From positions 23,544,065 to 23,608,064 of the forward strand of contig CM060685.1 of the NCBI GenBank assembly GCA_030686995.1: 64,000 nucleotides of DNA, read 5' to 3'. A program made the position numbers and the translations under genes. Shown here piece by piece: positions 49,589 through 60,131 of the stretch. Under the pieces are notes generated by a model, which saw nothing but the letters and a program-made list of their open reading frames with translations, did no database searches and was not told the origin of the DNA. This stretch comes from Artemisia argyi. Lineage: Eukaryota; Streptophyta; Magnoliopsida; Asterales; Asteraceae. The stretch's first letter is position 1; every line of letters starts with the position of its first letter.

Positions 49589-50517
49589 CTTCGTTTCAAA
49601 ATGACATTCGACAATTCACGGATATGGTTAGAAAAGCATCGCCGTTTGTCAGAAAAAATATGATAACGAAGTTGAAAGAGATGACCCACCCTGAATCTGT
49701 TGGCACACAAGAACCTGCTGTCAAGAAAAATACTCGTGGACGTCCGAGTGCAAAGGACCAAAAGGGCAAGGCTTCACAAGTCCCGGACTTGAATGATTTC
49801 CCGGACTTGAACAAAGAACCTGCCCGAAGAAGCACCGCTACAAGATCTACGAATGTCCCGAACTTCAACAAAGAACCTGCCCGACATAGTTCTTTCACGG
49901 GTCCTAGTGATCAACAAAAATTAAGACACAGGTTGTACGATGGAGATGCAGTAAGAGAAATGCTTATGGGTATGCTTCCAGTCCTTTGGCATCCATACAT
50001 AACCAGTATATATAATGTGGTGGGTGACGGAAATTGTGGGTTTCGGTGCGTTGCCCATGGTGTTTGGGAACAACAACATTATTGGCGCCAAGTTAGGCAG
50101 ATGTTATTGCAACAGATGGACCTAAATTGGCAGGTTTACATGGGTTTGTGGGGGGAAGATGGTTTTAACGATCTTCGCCGTACAATAGACTGGTTCGGAG
50201 ATGGAAATGCACCGCCTAATCACTACATGGAAATGCCCAACACGGGGTTGGTTATTGCAGAACTGATTAGACGACCCGTTGCATTTATATCTTTGCGGGG
50301 TTGGAATACGTCTTTTCCGCTTCTCAGTGGTCCAGATCCGTCACAAAGAACTGACCCCCTTGTGATAGCCCGTGTGGGGAACGAAGTAGGCCATTTCATT
50401 GTTTTGACGCTAGACGAACATTCTCCACTTCCGTATCTCCACCCACAATGGAGGAGGAACAGATTCGAAGCTGCATCCGAGTGGGAATCATTATATATGC
50501 ATCGACTACCAAATTAG
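49448..50517 (+). CDS. OTU-protease exon 4, complete (copy B)
   Basis: After GAATTCAG the exon is open to the stop at 50515-50517. Numbered on the 359-residue frame from 49438: an Asp16 tract at 35-50 (GAT repeats), a helical segment 55-85, TRGRPSAK with an AT-hook core at 99-106, DLNDFP and DLNKEP at 117-128, then the OTU domain from about 160. Catalytic Cys200 is in GDGNCGFRC and the likely catalytic His319 in VGHFIVLTL; GLVIAELIRRPVAFI is the central strand. OTU enzymes are cysteine proteases that cleave ubiquitin-type conjugates. As an in-frame C-terminal extension of a transposase it would act in the nucleus, but activity and substrate are unknown. No stop or frameshift is seen, unlike copy A. 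Confidence 0.88.
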
Positions 50518-50524
50518 TAAATAA

Positions 50525-50750
50525 TATATACATACAAAACATTGTAAATGATTAATGTTGTAAATGATTCATGTTGTAAATAATTATAAACATAGTGAAT
50601 GATTCATGTTGTAAATAATTGATTAATGATTCATGTTGTAAATAATTATAAACATAGTGATTGATTACTGATTTATGTTGTAAATGATTGATTACTGTTT
50701 ATATTTAAATTAATAATAACATTGTAAATGATACGTGTTTTATGTTGTAA
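50525..50750 (+). repeat. TTGTAAATGATT short tandem repeats
   Basis: Degenerate repeats like those at 43217-43444 in copy A, between the OTU and GRF genes. Confidence 0.7.
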
Positions 50751-50762
50751 ATTCTTTGTCAG

Positions 50763-51245
50763 GTGGGTCAAGGAAATCCTTTCTGGTGTCGATGTAATAG
50801 AAGATATATTATAGAACGGAAATCCACGAAAGAAGGTAGTCGGGGCCGACTGTATTATGCATGTCCTCTTTCAGTGGTAAATAATTATACGTTTGCTTAG
50901 GGGTTTATGTAATTAATTTGCACAAGATAAAAATACATTTCTTATTATTTTCTTAACATGTAACAGCCAGGTACAACTGACTATGGGTGTCGATACTTCA
51001 GTTGGAAAGATGTATTTGAAAGACGGTACTTTAGTCGAGCCTCATCTTCAACGCAGTGCTCAAACTGCGTTGCTAAAGATAATGAGTACGTTGCTAAAGA
51101 TAATGAGATCAAGCTGTTGAAGACAAGAATAAAGACGCTGGTGATGGAGTTAGAATTGGCAAGGAATCCTGAGGATCACGCTTGTCAGTCGGGTGCAAGG
51201 CTACATGATCTTTTAAATGATATGAATAATCTTCATATGTCGTAA
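50763..51245 (+). CDS. Small GRF zinc-finger protein (copy B)
   Basis: Two exons, 50763-50876 and 50967-51245, have the same lengths (114 and 279 bp) and phase as in copy A. The GRF Cys ligands (WCRCN, YACPL, YGCRYFSW), the CVAKDNE duplication and the helical tail are all kept. The copy A ATG is GTG here, so either another start or splicing from upstream (TTTGTCAG lies directly 5') is needed. Differences from copy A are spread along the frame yet none breaks it, which suggests selection on the protein during at least part of its history. Confidence 0.65.
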
Positions 51246-51490
51246 ATGTTGTTCGTTGATGTTGTTGTTTTTAAATAATGTGTTAACGTTGTTTGTTCGT
51301 GATGTTGTTTTTTTAAATAATGTGTTAACGTTGTTGTTTAATTGAATAATAACATTTGTTGTTATAGTCGTTTAATGTGGTAACGTTTACCGTGAAACAA
51401 TACAAATAAACACAAAAAAAACATTACACAAAATATTACACAAACATTACACAAACTATACAAAAAATATTACACAAATATTACACAAAC

Positions 51491-51534
<44 letters not shown>

Positions 51535-51640
51535 GACAAAATAGGAAAAAAAACAAAAAAAATTAAAAAGGACCATGGACCCCACCCCTAGCCTAGACCC
51601 GGTGTAACTAAAAAAAGGACCCCGGTCCTTATAACGTATG
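51246..51640 (+). other. 3' end of copy B
   Basis: AT-rich with repeated ACAAACATTACAC phrases, an A-run of about 40 (51494-51533) and the inverted terminus CTAGACCCGGT. No gene. Confidence 0.5.
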
Positions 51641-51821
51641 CCTTTTAAAAATCGTACAAGTCAGAGTCTGTCGGTGCTTTCATTGTAGGTATTGTCTCAT
51701 TGCTTTTGGGTTATATAAACCGAACAAAACTTTTCAAATAATTGTACCCATGTAATGAATGTATATTTAATTTTTTATCCTTACAAAACGCGTGAGTACA
51801 TATGCTACTGTTTAAAGTCAA
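51641..51821 (+). repeat. Right flank repeat of copy B
   Basis: Nearly identical to 44285-44465. It then continues into host sequence (CAATAAAGCATGG) like that at 35540. Confidence 0.9.
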
Positions 51822-52579
51822 TAAAGCATGGTCTTCTATGAAGTATGAAGGGTCTATTCATGCAAAAAGTTAGCTCCAATTTTATCTGGGTTGTGTTAAA
51901 CCAACCCTCCCTATGGTGTCACATCAAGGGGGTTTGGTCAAACCGTGCAACCCGTGATGCATATCGTACAACGGGATGATGCATCCAATCATTGCAAACC
52001 CTCCCTATGAGAGGGTGTGGATAACTCAACCCTTTTATCTCTCTCATAATTTACTTCCGCTATGTATGAATTCATGCGGAAAGTTAGCTCCAATTTAATC
52101 TACCACATTCAATGCTTGCTTCATTTCACACTCCTGAAATTTTCAACCAACTTCTTTATGTTCAAAATAGTAGTGATTGTTCATATGTTAAAAGATACTC
52201 ACGCAAATTCTGAAGTTTACGTGTATTAGTTTGTTAAAAAAATGAATAAATTTATAGTGATGTGAAAATGCATTTAATTGTGTAAAGTTCAATGTTTGTG
52301 AGAGTTTTATATAAGTATAAAATAATAAGATGTTGATATGCAGTTATGTGTCAGTGCACTGAACCATTTATTACGCTATGCATTGGAGATGCTCTGATAA
52401 TGACTACAATAATGACCGTAACTTTTATTATTACTATTTTTTATTTATTTTTATATTAAAATTTAAAAATGATTTAAATTAATTATTAGCAAAAAATATT
52501 AATCCAATAATTAGTGTAAAGAATGGATTAGCAATTTTTCTAAAAGTCGATAGTTTTCTTGAATAAAAAAATATTTGTG

Positions 52580-52637
<58 letters not shown>

Positions 52638-53124
52638 TCAAAAACTCCTTATTGTACTAAACTTCTTTTGACTTTTTTCAATCAAAATTTTATTACGCAT
52701 CGTATATAACAAGTTGAAATTTTTGTGCATCAAATTTTTTGTGTATCAAAATTTCATTTTTTTACATTAAAAAACTTATTGAGACTCAAAACTTGAAAAA
52801 CATCTCTCACAACACTTTTATATACCAGCATACCCGATCTTGTGAAATTTTTTAACAACTTAAAAAAAAAATCCTTTTCATCATTTATACGGATATTTGT
52901 CTTTTTATTTTAACCTTACTTTTTACATGAAAAGGTTAAAATAAAAAGATAAATATCCGTAAGAAGGATACAAAAGATTTTTTTTAAGTTATTGAAAAAC
53001 AAAAATAAAAAATTTCACAAGATTTTGTATGTTGGTGTATAAAAAAGTTGTGAATGAAGTTTTTTTAAAAGTAGAAAGGTTTGTTGAAAATTTTTTATGA
53101 AAAAGACATTTGCGACGTAAATCG

Positions 53125-53157
<33 letters not shown>

Positions 53158-53983
53158 CATAAAAAATTTGTTTTTGTACACAACATCTTTTGACTTTTTG
53201 CACAAATACAAGTTGAAATTTTTGTGCATTAAAAAGTGGTATAAAAACTTAAAATTGTAATAACTTTTTCATAACTTTTTTATGCACAAACATACCCGAT
53301 CATGTGATTTTTTTTTCGAGAACTTTTTAAGAAATAAATCTTTTATTTAGTAATATCTCGGAACATACATATTTAAGTTAAATCCTATACCGACAAAATA
53401 AAAAACACATGTTACATCTCATTATTTACTCCTCTTAACTTGTCACATGGCCACCTTAATGCTTCATTTATATACTCGTATAACCCAATCCTGGTTGTTG
53501 ATAGACATTTGGTGTTTCAACAAACTTGCTTTTGTTTGCTCAATTAGACCTACAACCTGTTCAAAAAAAAAAAAAAAAGTTAGCTCTACAACCTTGAGAG
53601 TTCGTGTGATATTTGAAATTTGTCTTGGTTTTCAAGGTAATTTTACTTACATATATAGCATGCATGTTTCGTATATCTAACTAATTGCATGTAGACCAAA
53701 TGAAATTTTATTTGCCCACGCTCTATGTCAGATTAATAATGCTTGACAAAGCGCCAGGTGAATAAGGCTCGATGTTTTCGTTTTTGTTATTATCATAATA
53801 CTGGTATTGCGTTGCTTAAGCAGTAGACATATACATGGCTTGTTTATTTCCTTTTGGTTTTTATGGGTGAGAAAATATGATGAAGAAGATGACTTTTACT
53901 TGGGAAGTGGTTTGCTTTTTTCAATTTGCTATTGTATTTTGTTAATAAGATTTTTAATGGTTTTATATTTTGAATAAGTGGTT

Positions 53984-54020
<37 letters not shown>

Positions 54021-55101
54021 CTGTATTTACGTTTGTGTCTTGCTTTTTTGTCCTATATTCAAGCTTAGCTACTGTAGTTGTTAAAAGTTATTAGGAGAAT
54101 AGAAGGTGTTGTTTTAGTTCAAAATTAAGTACTGTATTACAGTAAATTTTAAGCTTTTTTATTCTCCAAAAAAAGATTTATGTTAACATACTTAAACGAA
54201 ATATCATATTGTATATGTAAGCATATATAGCAATTTATAAAGGTCCAATCACTTTGATACAAGTTTAGTCATTTTTAGCTTGTTTTACTTTTTAGCTACG
54301 AATTTATATTTTATAAGTTATAAATTACAAGCCGAGTTGATTTCAGACGAACTTGATGAAATGTATAATCAGTTAACGTTGATTGCTTAAAAGAAGTGTT
54401 TTTTTTTTGCCCGACCCGACCCATACTGTTCGGGAGCGTGGTCGGTCTCCTTAATTAGGGGCCGGTCCCCTTAATAATTAAGGGGGCCGCCTAACAAAAT
54501 TAAGGAGGCCGCCCTATAAAAAAAATTTCTTCAGAATTTTTTGTCCTTTTTTGGGGAAGGTTTTATCTGAAGAATCTAGCCGTTTTTTGGGTAGAAATTT
54601 GAATTTAAAATATTTATTTTGAATAAAACATTTCTTATAAATATAAAAATATTTTGTATAAGTTTAAAAATGTTTGTCCCATTTTATAAAAAATATAAGG
54701 TTTGTAAAAATAAAAATTCCTTTGATCATAGAATGCATTAGACATTTTGTTTATTCATACCTTAAGTGATTTGGATGTTAAAGTGAATATTTACGACTAA
54801 ATACTTGTTTACGTCATAATTTTTAGATCAATGAGTTTACGTTTTGTGATCATCAAAACATAGAGATATCGATATATGTTAATAACATTTTTAGGCATTA
54901 TTTATATCAACAGGTTTTTGTTCTCAAATTTTTGAATTTTAGGAAAATATGTGATAATTTTGAAGTTACAAAAATTATGAAAAATGATAATTTGACACTT
55001 AAATTTGTAATGTTAAATATAAGTTTGACTACTTTTTATAAGTTTTGGACTTAAATGTAGATTTCATTGACCAATCATAGTACAATATTATTTTACACTT
55101 A
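51822..55101. other. Non-coding DNA with duplicated and palindromic AT-rich repeats
   Basis: 51838-52100 has a small insertion between two copies of AAAGTTAGCTCCAATTT, with CCTCCCTATG near each end. 52583-52631 is (AT)n. 52667-52870 and 53187-53342 are diverged direct repeats (TTGAAATTTTTGTGCAT, ACATACCCGATC). 52800-53050 is a foldback. 53125-53152 and 53990-54016 are T-runs. 54410-54520 has GC-rich GGCCGCC / GGCCGGTCCCC phrases. No gene. Confidence 0.45.
52810..53050. repeat. Foldback (inverted) repeat, about 240 bp
   Basis: Arms on each side of about 52925: CGGATATTTGTCTTTTTATT on the left, and its near-complement AATAAAAAGATAAATATCCG on the right. They extend outward with mismatches through CCCGATCTTGTGAAATTTTT and its partner. 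It could be a foldback MITE; no target duplication was identified. Confidence 0.7.
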
Positions 55102-55579
55102 CGCTCCGTTCTCGAGTTACTTTTTAAAAGGAAAGGAAAAGAAATGATAGGAAATTGAAATTTTATTGTGTTCTCGAGTTTTTTTTGGACAGAAAGGAAA
55201 GGAAACAGGAAGAAAATGATAGGAAAATTCTAGTGATTTTCCTATAAGAATTTTCCGCCCAAATATGGGCGGATTTGGACGGAAAGTATTTTACACTCGC
55301 ACTATTTAGTATATAATGACCAATATAACTTTCAATATTTACTCATATTCGACTCTTATGATAAAATGAACATATCTAAAAGTTCATAAATGTAATTATG
55401 TCTCTTTTTCTTTCTTTTCTTCCCAACTCGAGAACACAACATTATTTCATTTCCTTTCCTTTCATTTCAACTCAAGAACACGAAATATAAAATCAACTTT
55501 CTTTCCTTTCCTTTTCATTTCTTTTCTCTTCTTTTCACATCATTTCTATTCCCACCTAGAAAAACTCGAGAACGCATCG
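55102..55579. mobile_element. TIR MITE with TTA target duplication (PIF/Harbinger-like)
   Basis: Ends CGCTCCGTTCTCGAG and, read inward, CGATGCGTTCTCGAG are flanked by TTA on each side (55099-55101, 55580-55582). The 478-bp interior is purine-rich (GGAAAGG) on the left and pyrimidine-rich (CCTTTCC) on the right, extending the inverted repeat. No ORF. A 3-bp TTA target favours the PIF/Harbinger class, but the TIR is not one I recognise. Confidence 0.7.
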
Positions 55580-55582
55580 TTA

Positions 55583-55813
55583 AAGTGTAGAAGAAAAAGC
55601 AAAAAGTAAGGAACGGCCTAGTACATGGCTATTTTTGTTTTTTAACATTTGGTTTCCTACACAAAATTATCAATTTCGACCAAATTGAAGGCCAATTTTA
55701 ACTTGTATTAACTAATAAGAAAGTTTTATTTTGCCATGTTGCGAGATTGGGCTTTTATATTGGTTTAATTTGGTTTTCATAAAACATTTATTTTCAATTT
55801 TGTGTTTCATTTA
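55583..55813. other. No gene
   Basis: AT-rich sequence between the MITE and the Helitron. Nothing is recognised. Confidence 0.4.
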
Positions 55814-56742
55814 TCTATACTATCTATAATGGAAAAATGGTCAATCTTGAAAAGTGAAAATCTTGAAAAAATTTTATTAAAGGAAATTATGAAATGTAAT
55901 TAAAACTCTTATTAAAACACCCCATTACTTAAAAGTACAATGATTTATTCACATTGTATAACCAATTAAAAACATATCTACCAAATTAAATACAACCAAT
56001 TAATACAAATCACGAACCGGGTTGACCCGGGACGCTTCAAACCCGACGGGTTTAACCGGTTTAATTTGACCCGTTTTCGACCCAACCTAGCAAGTTGACC
56101 CGGTTTAAATCGACCAATTTTTCGACCGGAACGGTTCAACCGGTTGAACCACCCGGGTCGAACCGGGTTTCAAAACATTATTTTTAATTCCCAAATCTCC
56201 AAACTTTTATTATTTTTCATTAATAACCTATAAACTTTTTTTTATGTATAAACTATTTGTCGCTATAAAATCCCGTTGCTATAAACTTTTTATGAATAAA
56301 CTATTTGTCGCCTTTAAAAAAATGACATGTTATTAAACGAATTGCAAAAAAATAACATGTCATTTTTTTAAAGGCGATATTGTCTAAAAGAAAGCCTGAT
56401 TCTAAATCATATATGCAAAATTTTTTGGAAAATGCCATAAGTCAAATACTACCTGCATTACTCACTAATCTCATGGGTAAAAAAATGTTGTTGACCATGT
56501 CTTCCAAGATGTGGTAACACGTGCTTTATCAATACCCATTGCAACAACTTATAATACAACACCTCCTTCTGATTCTGTAGAACAACCATCTGTTTCATCT
56601 TCTCATTACCTAAAAGAGAACTTTCCACACATCATTTTTATTGTTTTATGTATAAACGTTACATAAAATACTTAACCATAATATCACACCTATAGCTATT
56701 TGCCGCTAGAAAATCCGTTGCTATGCACGGGTACTCGTCTAG
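55814..56742 (+). mobile_element. Non-autonomous Helitron
   Basis: The 5' end TCTATACTATCTATAATGG follows an A. The 3' end has a hairpin (CCGT...ACGG at 56715-56730), then GTACTCGTCTAG followed by T. Insertion between A and T, a 5' TCTATACTA and a 3' hairpin plus CTAG are the classical plant Helitron features. The 929-bp interior has no RepHel; it includes a CCGGTTTAACCCGGTT-like tract at 56010-56170. Confidence 0.85.
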
Positions 56743-57190
56743 TTGTATAAAAGATTAAAGAATAAAAGTTTCGTTGTTTATTCTATGCAAACTTATTTAA
56801 AGGTAAATGTTGATTTTTAAAACACCAACACTTGTTTAGTGTTGGCAATGTTATTATTTATATAAAACTAGTTGCATGACCCGCTTGGTAAAAGACTTAC
56901 TTTCATTGTATTATTTAGAGTGTTGCGTATAACCCATGCTATAAGACTGGTATAATTTTGTTGAATCTTCTCAATAATTTGTTCAATTTTTGTCCCTTCA
57001 TACAATCATACATGTACTCAAGTCTAAACACTAGGTTGAATTTGTAAGGCTACATAATTTCATGTAGGTATAGCTTTATTGATTGACCATTATTTATAAT
57101 GGTAAAACCTTAATTCCCAAAACTCACAAACCGGTTTTGGGCCTAATTATCTACTAATACTCCCCCGCAGTTCAAGCGGCGAAATCGCGA
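56743..57190. other. No gene
   Basis: AT-rich host-like sequence. A phrase ACTAGTTGCATGACCCGC at 56869 resembles an inverted Helitron 3' end, but no hairpin supports it. Confidence 0.35.
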
Positions 57191-57836
57191 AAGCTCCCAA
57201 GCCCGACTTGTGGGTTGGGTTCATTAGGGTTTGTACTCTATAAATACCGTATCAATAATACAATATCTCCCACAGGGTTTCATTGTTTAACATGGTATCA
57301 GAACGGGTCTGATCCTCAGACTTAGGTGGCTATGTTGAGCCGCCTCCCATAAACCACCCCATCAAACCCTTGAAAAAAAAAAAAAAAAAAAAAAAAAACA
57401 TCATTCTCGAAGAAAACGAGTCGCAGTCATCTACCTAGTACAAAGATTCGTCATCAAATATATTAAACTGCTACATTTAAATTTGATATATGTTATTTTT
57501 CGTTCTCGGCGAATGTGCGCAAGACATAAGGGAATTATTCCTTTGGCCTAATTACAATATGTGGCGAAACAGAGATGGGTCGATTGTTCGTTTAATTAAA
57601 AAGTTGATGCTCGGTTATCAATTTCGAGACGACTTGTGTTGGTGTCGAATCCAGGGTATCAATTCCCAAGACGACTTTTGTTGGTGTCGAACTTGCTTTC
57701 TTCATTTATTTTGGTTTTGCGTTATCCTGTTATAAATAGGCCCAAACCCGACTTGTGGGTTACGTTCATTAGGGTTTGTACTCTATAAATACCGTATCAA
57801 TAATACAATATCTTCCACGGGGTTTCATTGTCTAAC
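57190..57836 (+). mobile_element. TRIM-like LTR element
   Basis: Two direct repeats of about 100 bp, with ACCCGACTTGTGGGTT, TTCATTAGGGTTTGTACTC and TATAAATACCGTATCAATAA, end at 57292 and 57836. The first is followed at once by TGGTATCAGAAC (57293-57304), close to the canonical initiator tRNA-Met primer site TGGTATCAGAGC. The interior is about 440 bp with an A-run and no pol motifs. An 81-residue frame (57490-57735) includes a 40-bp tandem duplication (GACGACTTGTGTTGGTGTCG / GACGACTTTTGTTGGTGTCG) and is not recognised. Confidence 0.65.
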
Positions 57837-58843
57837 GGAATTGTGTTGTGTGAATACACTAAAATAAGCACTTCTTTGTAAGCAATTTGAAACTGGTTTA
57901 ACATGTATCTTTGGGTAGCGAAAACCTAACACACAATAGAGTGAAATTGAGTAAGCATTAACTCATCGAAAGATTAGTTTAACTACTTGATGGTATAAAG
58001 AATCTCATACCGTAAGATTTATCTAATACCATGCTCTTATTAATGACATTCTCGATCTCACCTCTTGTGTAACACATCCATGAATCTGCAAAAGAAATCA
58101 CAAAATCATTATTATTATATGATGCATAAATACGAACTCTAGTAGAAAAAAATAACGAAAACCGCTTTAAGTATATATGCTCATAAATGTCTAAAAATAT
58201 CTATGAAGGTGCTATTCCCTTACTCTCTTTCGACTTAATCCATTTTCCACAAACACGTGTGTAAATAAATATATTAAAACTTGAATCGAGCGGTATTATT
58301 CATTCACAAATCAATAATAAGTTAGCAATTAAAATATGTGCAAATCTATCATTCAATCTAACACCTTAAAACAAGGAGCTTAGCTATATTATAACGCAAT
58401 AGTTTGACAAGTAGTAATATTAGATTCCTAGAGTTTCCTATTATTATTATTATTATTTTTCCCAAAATATCAATATGTATAAAGGAGCTCATTACAAAAA
58501 CTAATAAGAAAATAGCTTATAGCTTGTAAGCTGACAAATTACTTAATATAGTGAGATGATTTGGGTGACTTAACACCCACTAGTCACTCTATTAGCTCCG
58601 CTCATATTCCCTGAATCATTTTATAGTATCCCCTTTTATTCTCTTTGAATACACAAATTCCTCCCTGGTAAGTCCCTTAATGTTATTGTACTATATAAAT
58701 CTTAAATCCATCCAAACCATGAATTGACCCTAATGTGTAGTAGCAAGTATTGAACTAAAGAAAAGTGTCTAATGGACATAGAACAAAAACTATATACCTG
58801 GCTAGCAAATAGGCTATTAGTACGCATTAAGCTATTACTCAAA
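57837..58843. other. No gene
   Basis: AT-rich sequence without recognised features other than an ATT trinucleotide run at about 58441-58458. Confidence 0.4.
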
Positions 58844-59404
58844 CTAGCAGGGCACCCGCGCGTTGCGGCGGCGGGTACCCTGTAACTAAAATTTTCGGCG
58901 AGCAATTTTTTTGGATTATACGTTTTCAGTGATTATAACTTAAGGATGATGAGAATTTTAGATTTAAATAACTTTATGAAATATCAGGCTATTTAATATA
59001 AAATGGCAAGGTGTATGCACGATGTTGCAAAAATATAGAGTCAATACTCGGTAATATTATGATGGTAGAAAGTTAAAGTGACTTTGACTTGCAGGCGAAC
59101 ATAGGTAGGAGACGGTGTGAAATTTTTTATTACAATTTATACATTATGAAAATATACATCCACACCTTTTAATCAATAAATATGAAATTTTATTTAAAAT
59201 ATAAAAAGCAACTGATACAATTTACTAATATGAAGTAATATTTATTTCGAGTTTTATATTTAGTATCCATGTTGCAAGTTTTGTGTATATTTCCATTAAA
59301 ACTAATTATAACTGCAATAAGCTCAAATACGCACACACAAGTTGACATAAGAATATTTTGTCAAAAATTATACAATGTCGTGGTTATCCCCATGTATACT
59401 TTTA
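58844..59404 (-). mobile_element. Helitron 3' terminus (minus strand), left border not found
   Basis: Read on the minus strand the sequence ends in a GC hairpin (CCCGCCGCCGCAACGCGCGGG), then TGCCCTGCTAG followed by T at 58843. This is a Helitron-type 3' end. I could not find a TCTATACTA start to the right, so the length is unknown; the coordinates cover the plausible body before the next MITE. Confidence 0.55.
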
Positions 59405-59724
59405 GGGCCCGTTTGGGTTTAGATTAGGATTTGGATTTGGGTTTAAATTAAATGAGGAGAGAGAAAAAATAATATTTAATAATTAATATAATTAAATTAA
59501 AAAATATGTAAAAATAATAAAAAGAAGTAAGAAAAATAAAACTTGTGTTTACTGATTAATATGGGCCCACAACATTATTCAATCCTCATATAAGGGATGG
59601 TATTTACACATGCGTTATTATTTGGCATCATGCCTTGTGTCAGGAAAAGAGAAAAGCAACCAAACAAAGGATTTAGTTAAAGTTTGAGTCCAACCCCACT
59701 AAATCCTGTATACCAAACGGCCCC
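59405..59724 (+). mobile_element. Tourist-like MITE 1
   Basis: Flanked by TTA (59402-59404 and 59725-59727). Ends GGGCCCGTTTGG and, read inward, GGGGCCGTTTGG match the Tourist/PIF-Harbinger TIR pattern. It is 320 bp and non-coding. Confidence 0.85.
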
Positions 59725-59768
59725 TTAACTTTTTAAAAACATGTCGGTCACATCTTAAAACACACTAA

Positions 59769-60131
59769 GGGGCCGTTTGGTATACAGGATTTAGTGGGGT
59801 TGGACTCAAACTTTAACTAAATCCTTTGTTTGGTTGCTTTTCTCTTTTCCTGACACAAGGCATGATGCCAAATAATAAGGCATGTGTAAATACCACCCCT
59901 TATATGGGGATTGAATAATGTTGTTGGCCCATATTAATCAGTAACCACAAGTTTTATTTTTCTTGCTTCTTTTTATTATTTTTACATATTTTTCAATTTA
60001 ATTATATTAATTATTAAATATTATTTTTTCTCTCTCCTCATTTAATTTAAACCCAAATCCAAATTCTAATCTACAACTTTTTCATCAACCCCAAATCCTA
60101 ATCTAAACTCATCTACAAACTAAACGGGCCC
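59769..60131 (-). mobile_element. Tourist-like MITE 2, inverted relative to MITE 1
   Basis: Flanked by TAA (59766-59768 and 60132-60134). It is the reverse complement of MITE 1 with few differences apart from about 40 bp near the right end that MITE 1 lacks. With the 44-bp spacer the pair forms a 720-bp near-palindrome. Confidence 0.85.

Larger units (their letters stand above)
45640..51640 (+). mobile_element. MULE-OTU-GRF element, copy B
   Basis: The ends are an inverted pair ACCGGGTCTAGGGC (about 45687) and CTAGACCCGGT (about 51592-51603); the flanking repeats match those of copy A. The internal order is the same as A, but the N-terminal FAR1 coding region is missing and the OTU exon is complete. 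It is shorter than A by the lack of the satellite array and of upstream coding sequence. Confidence 0.7.
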
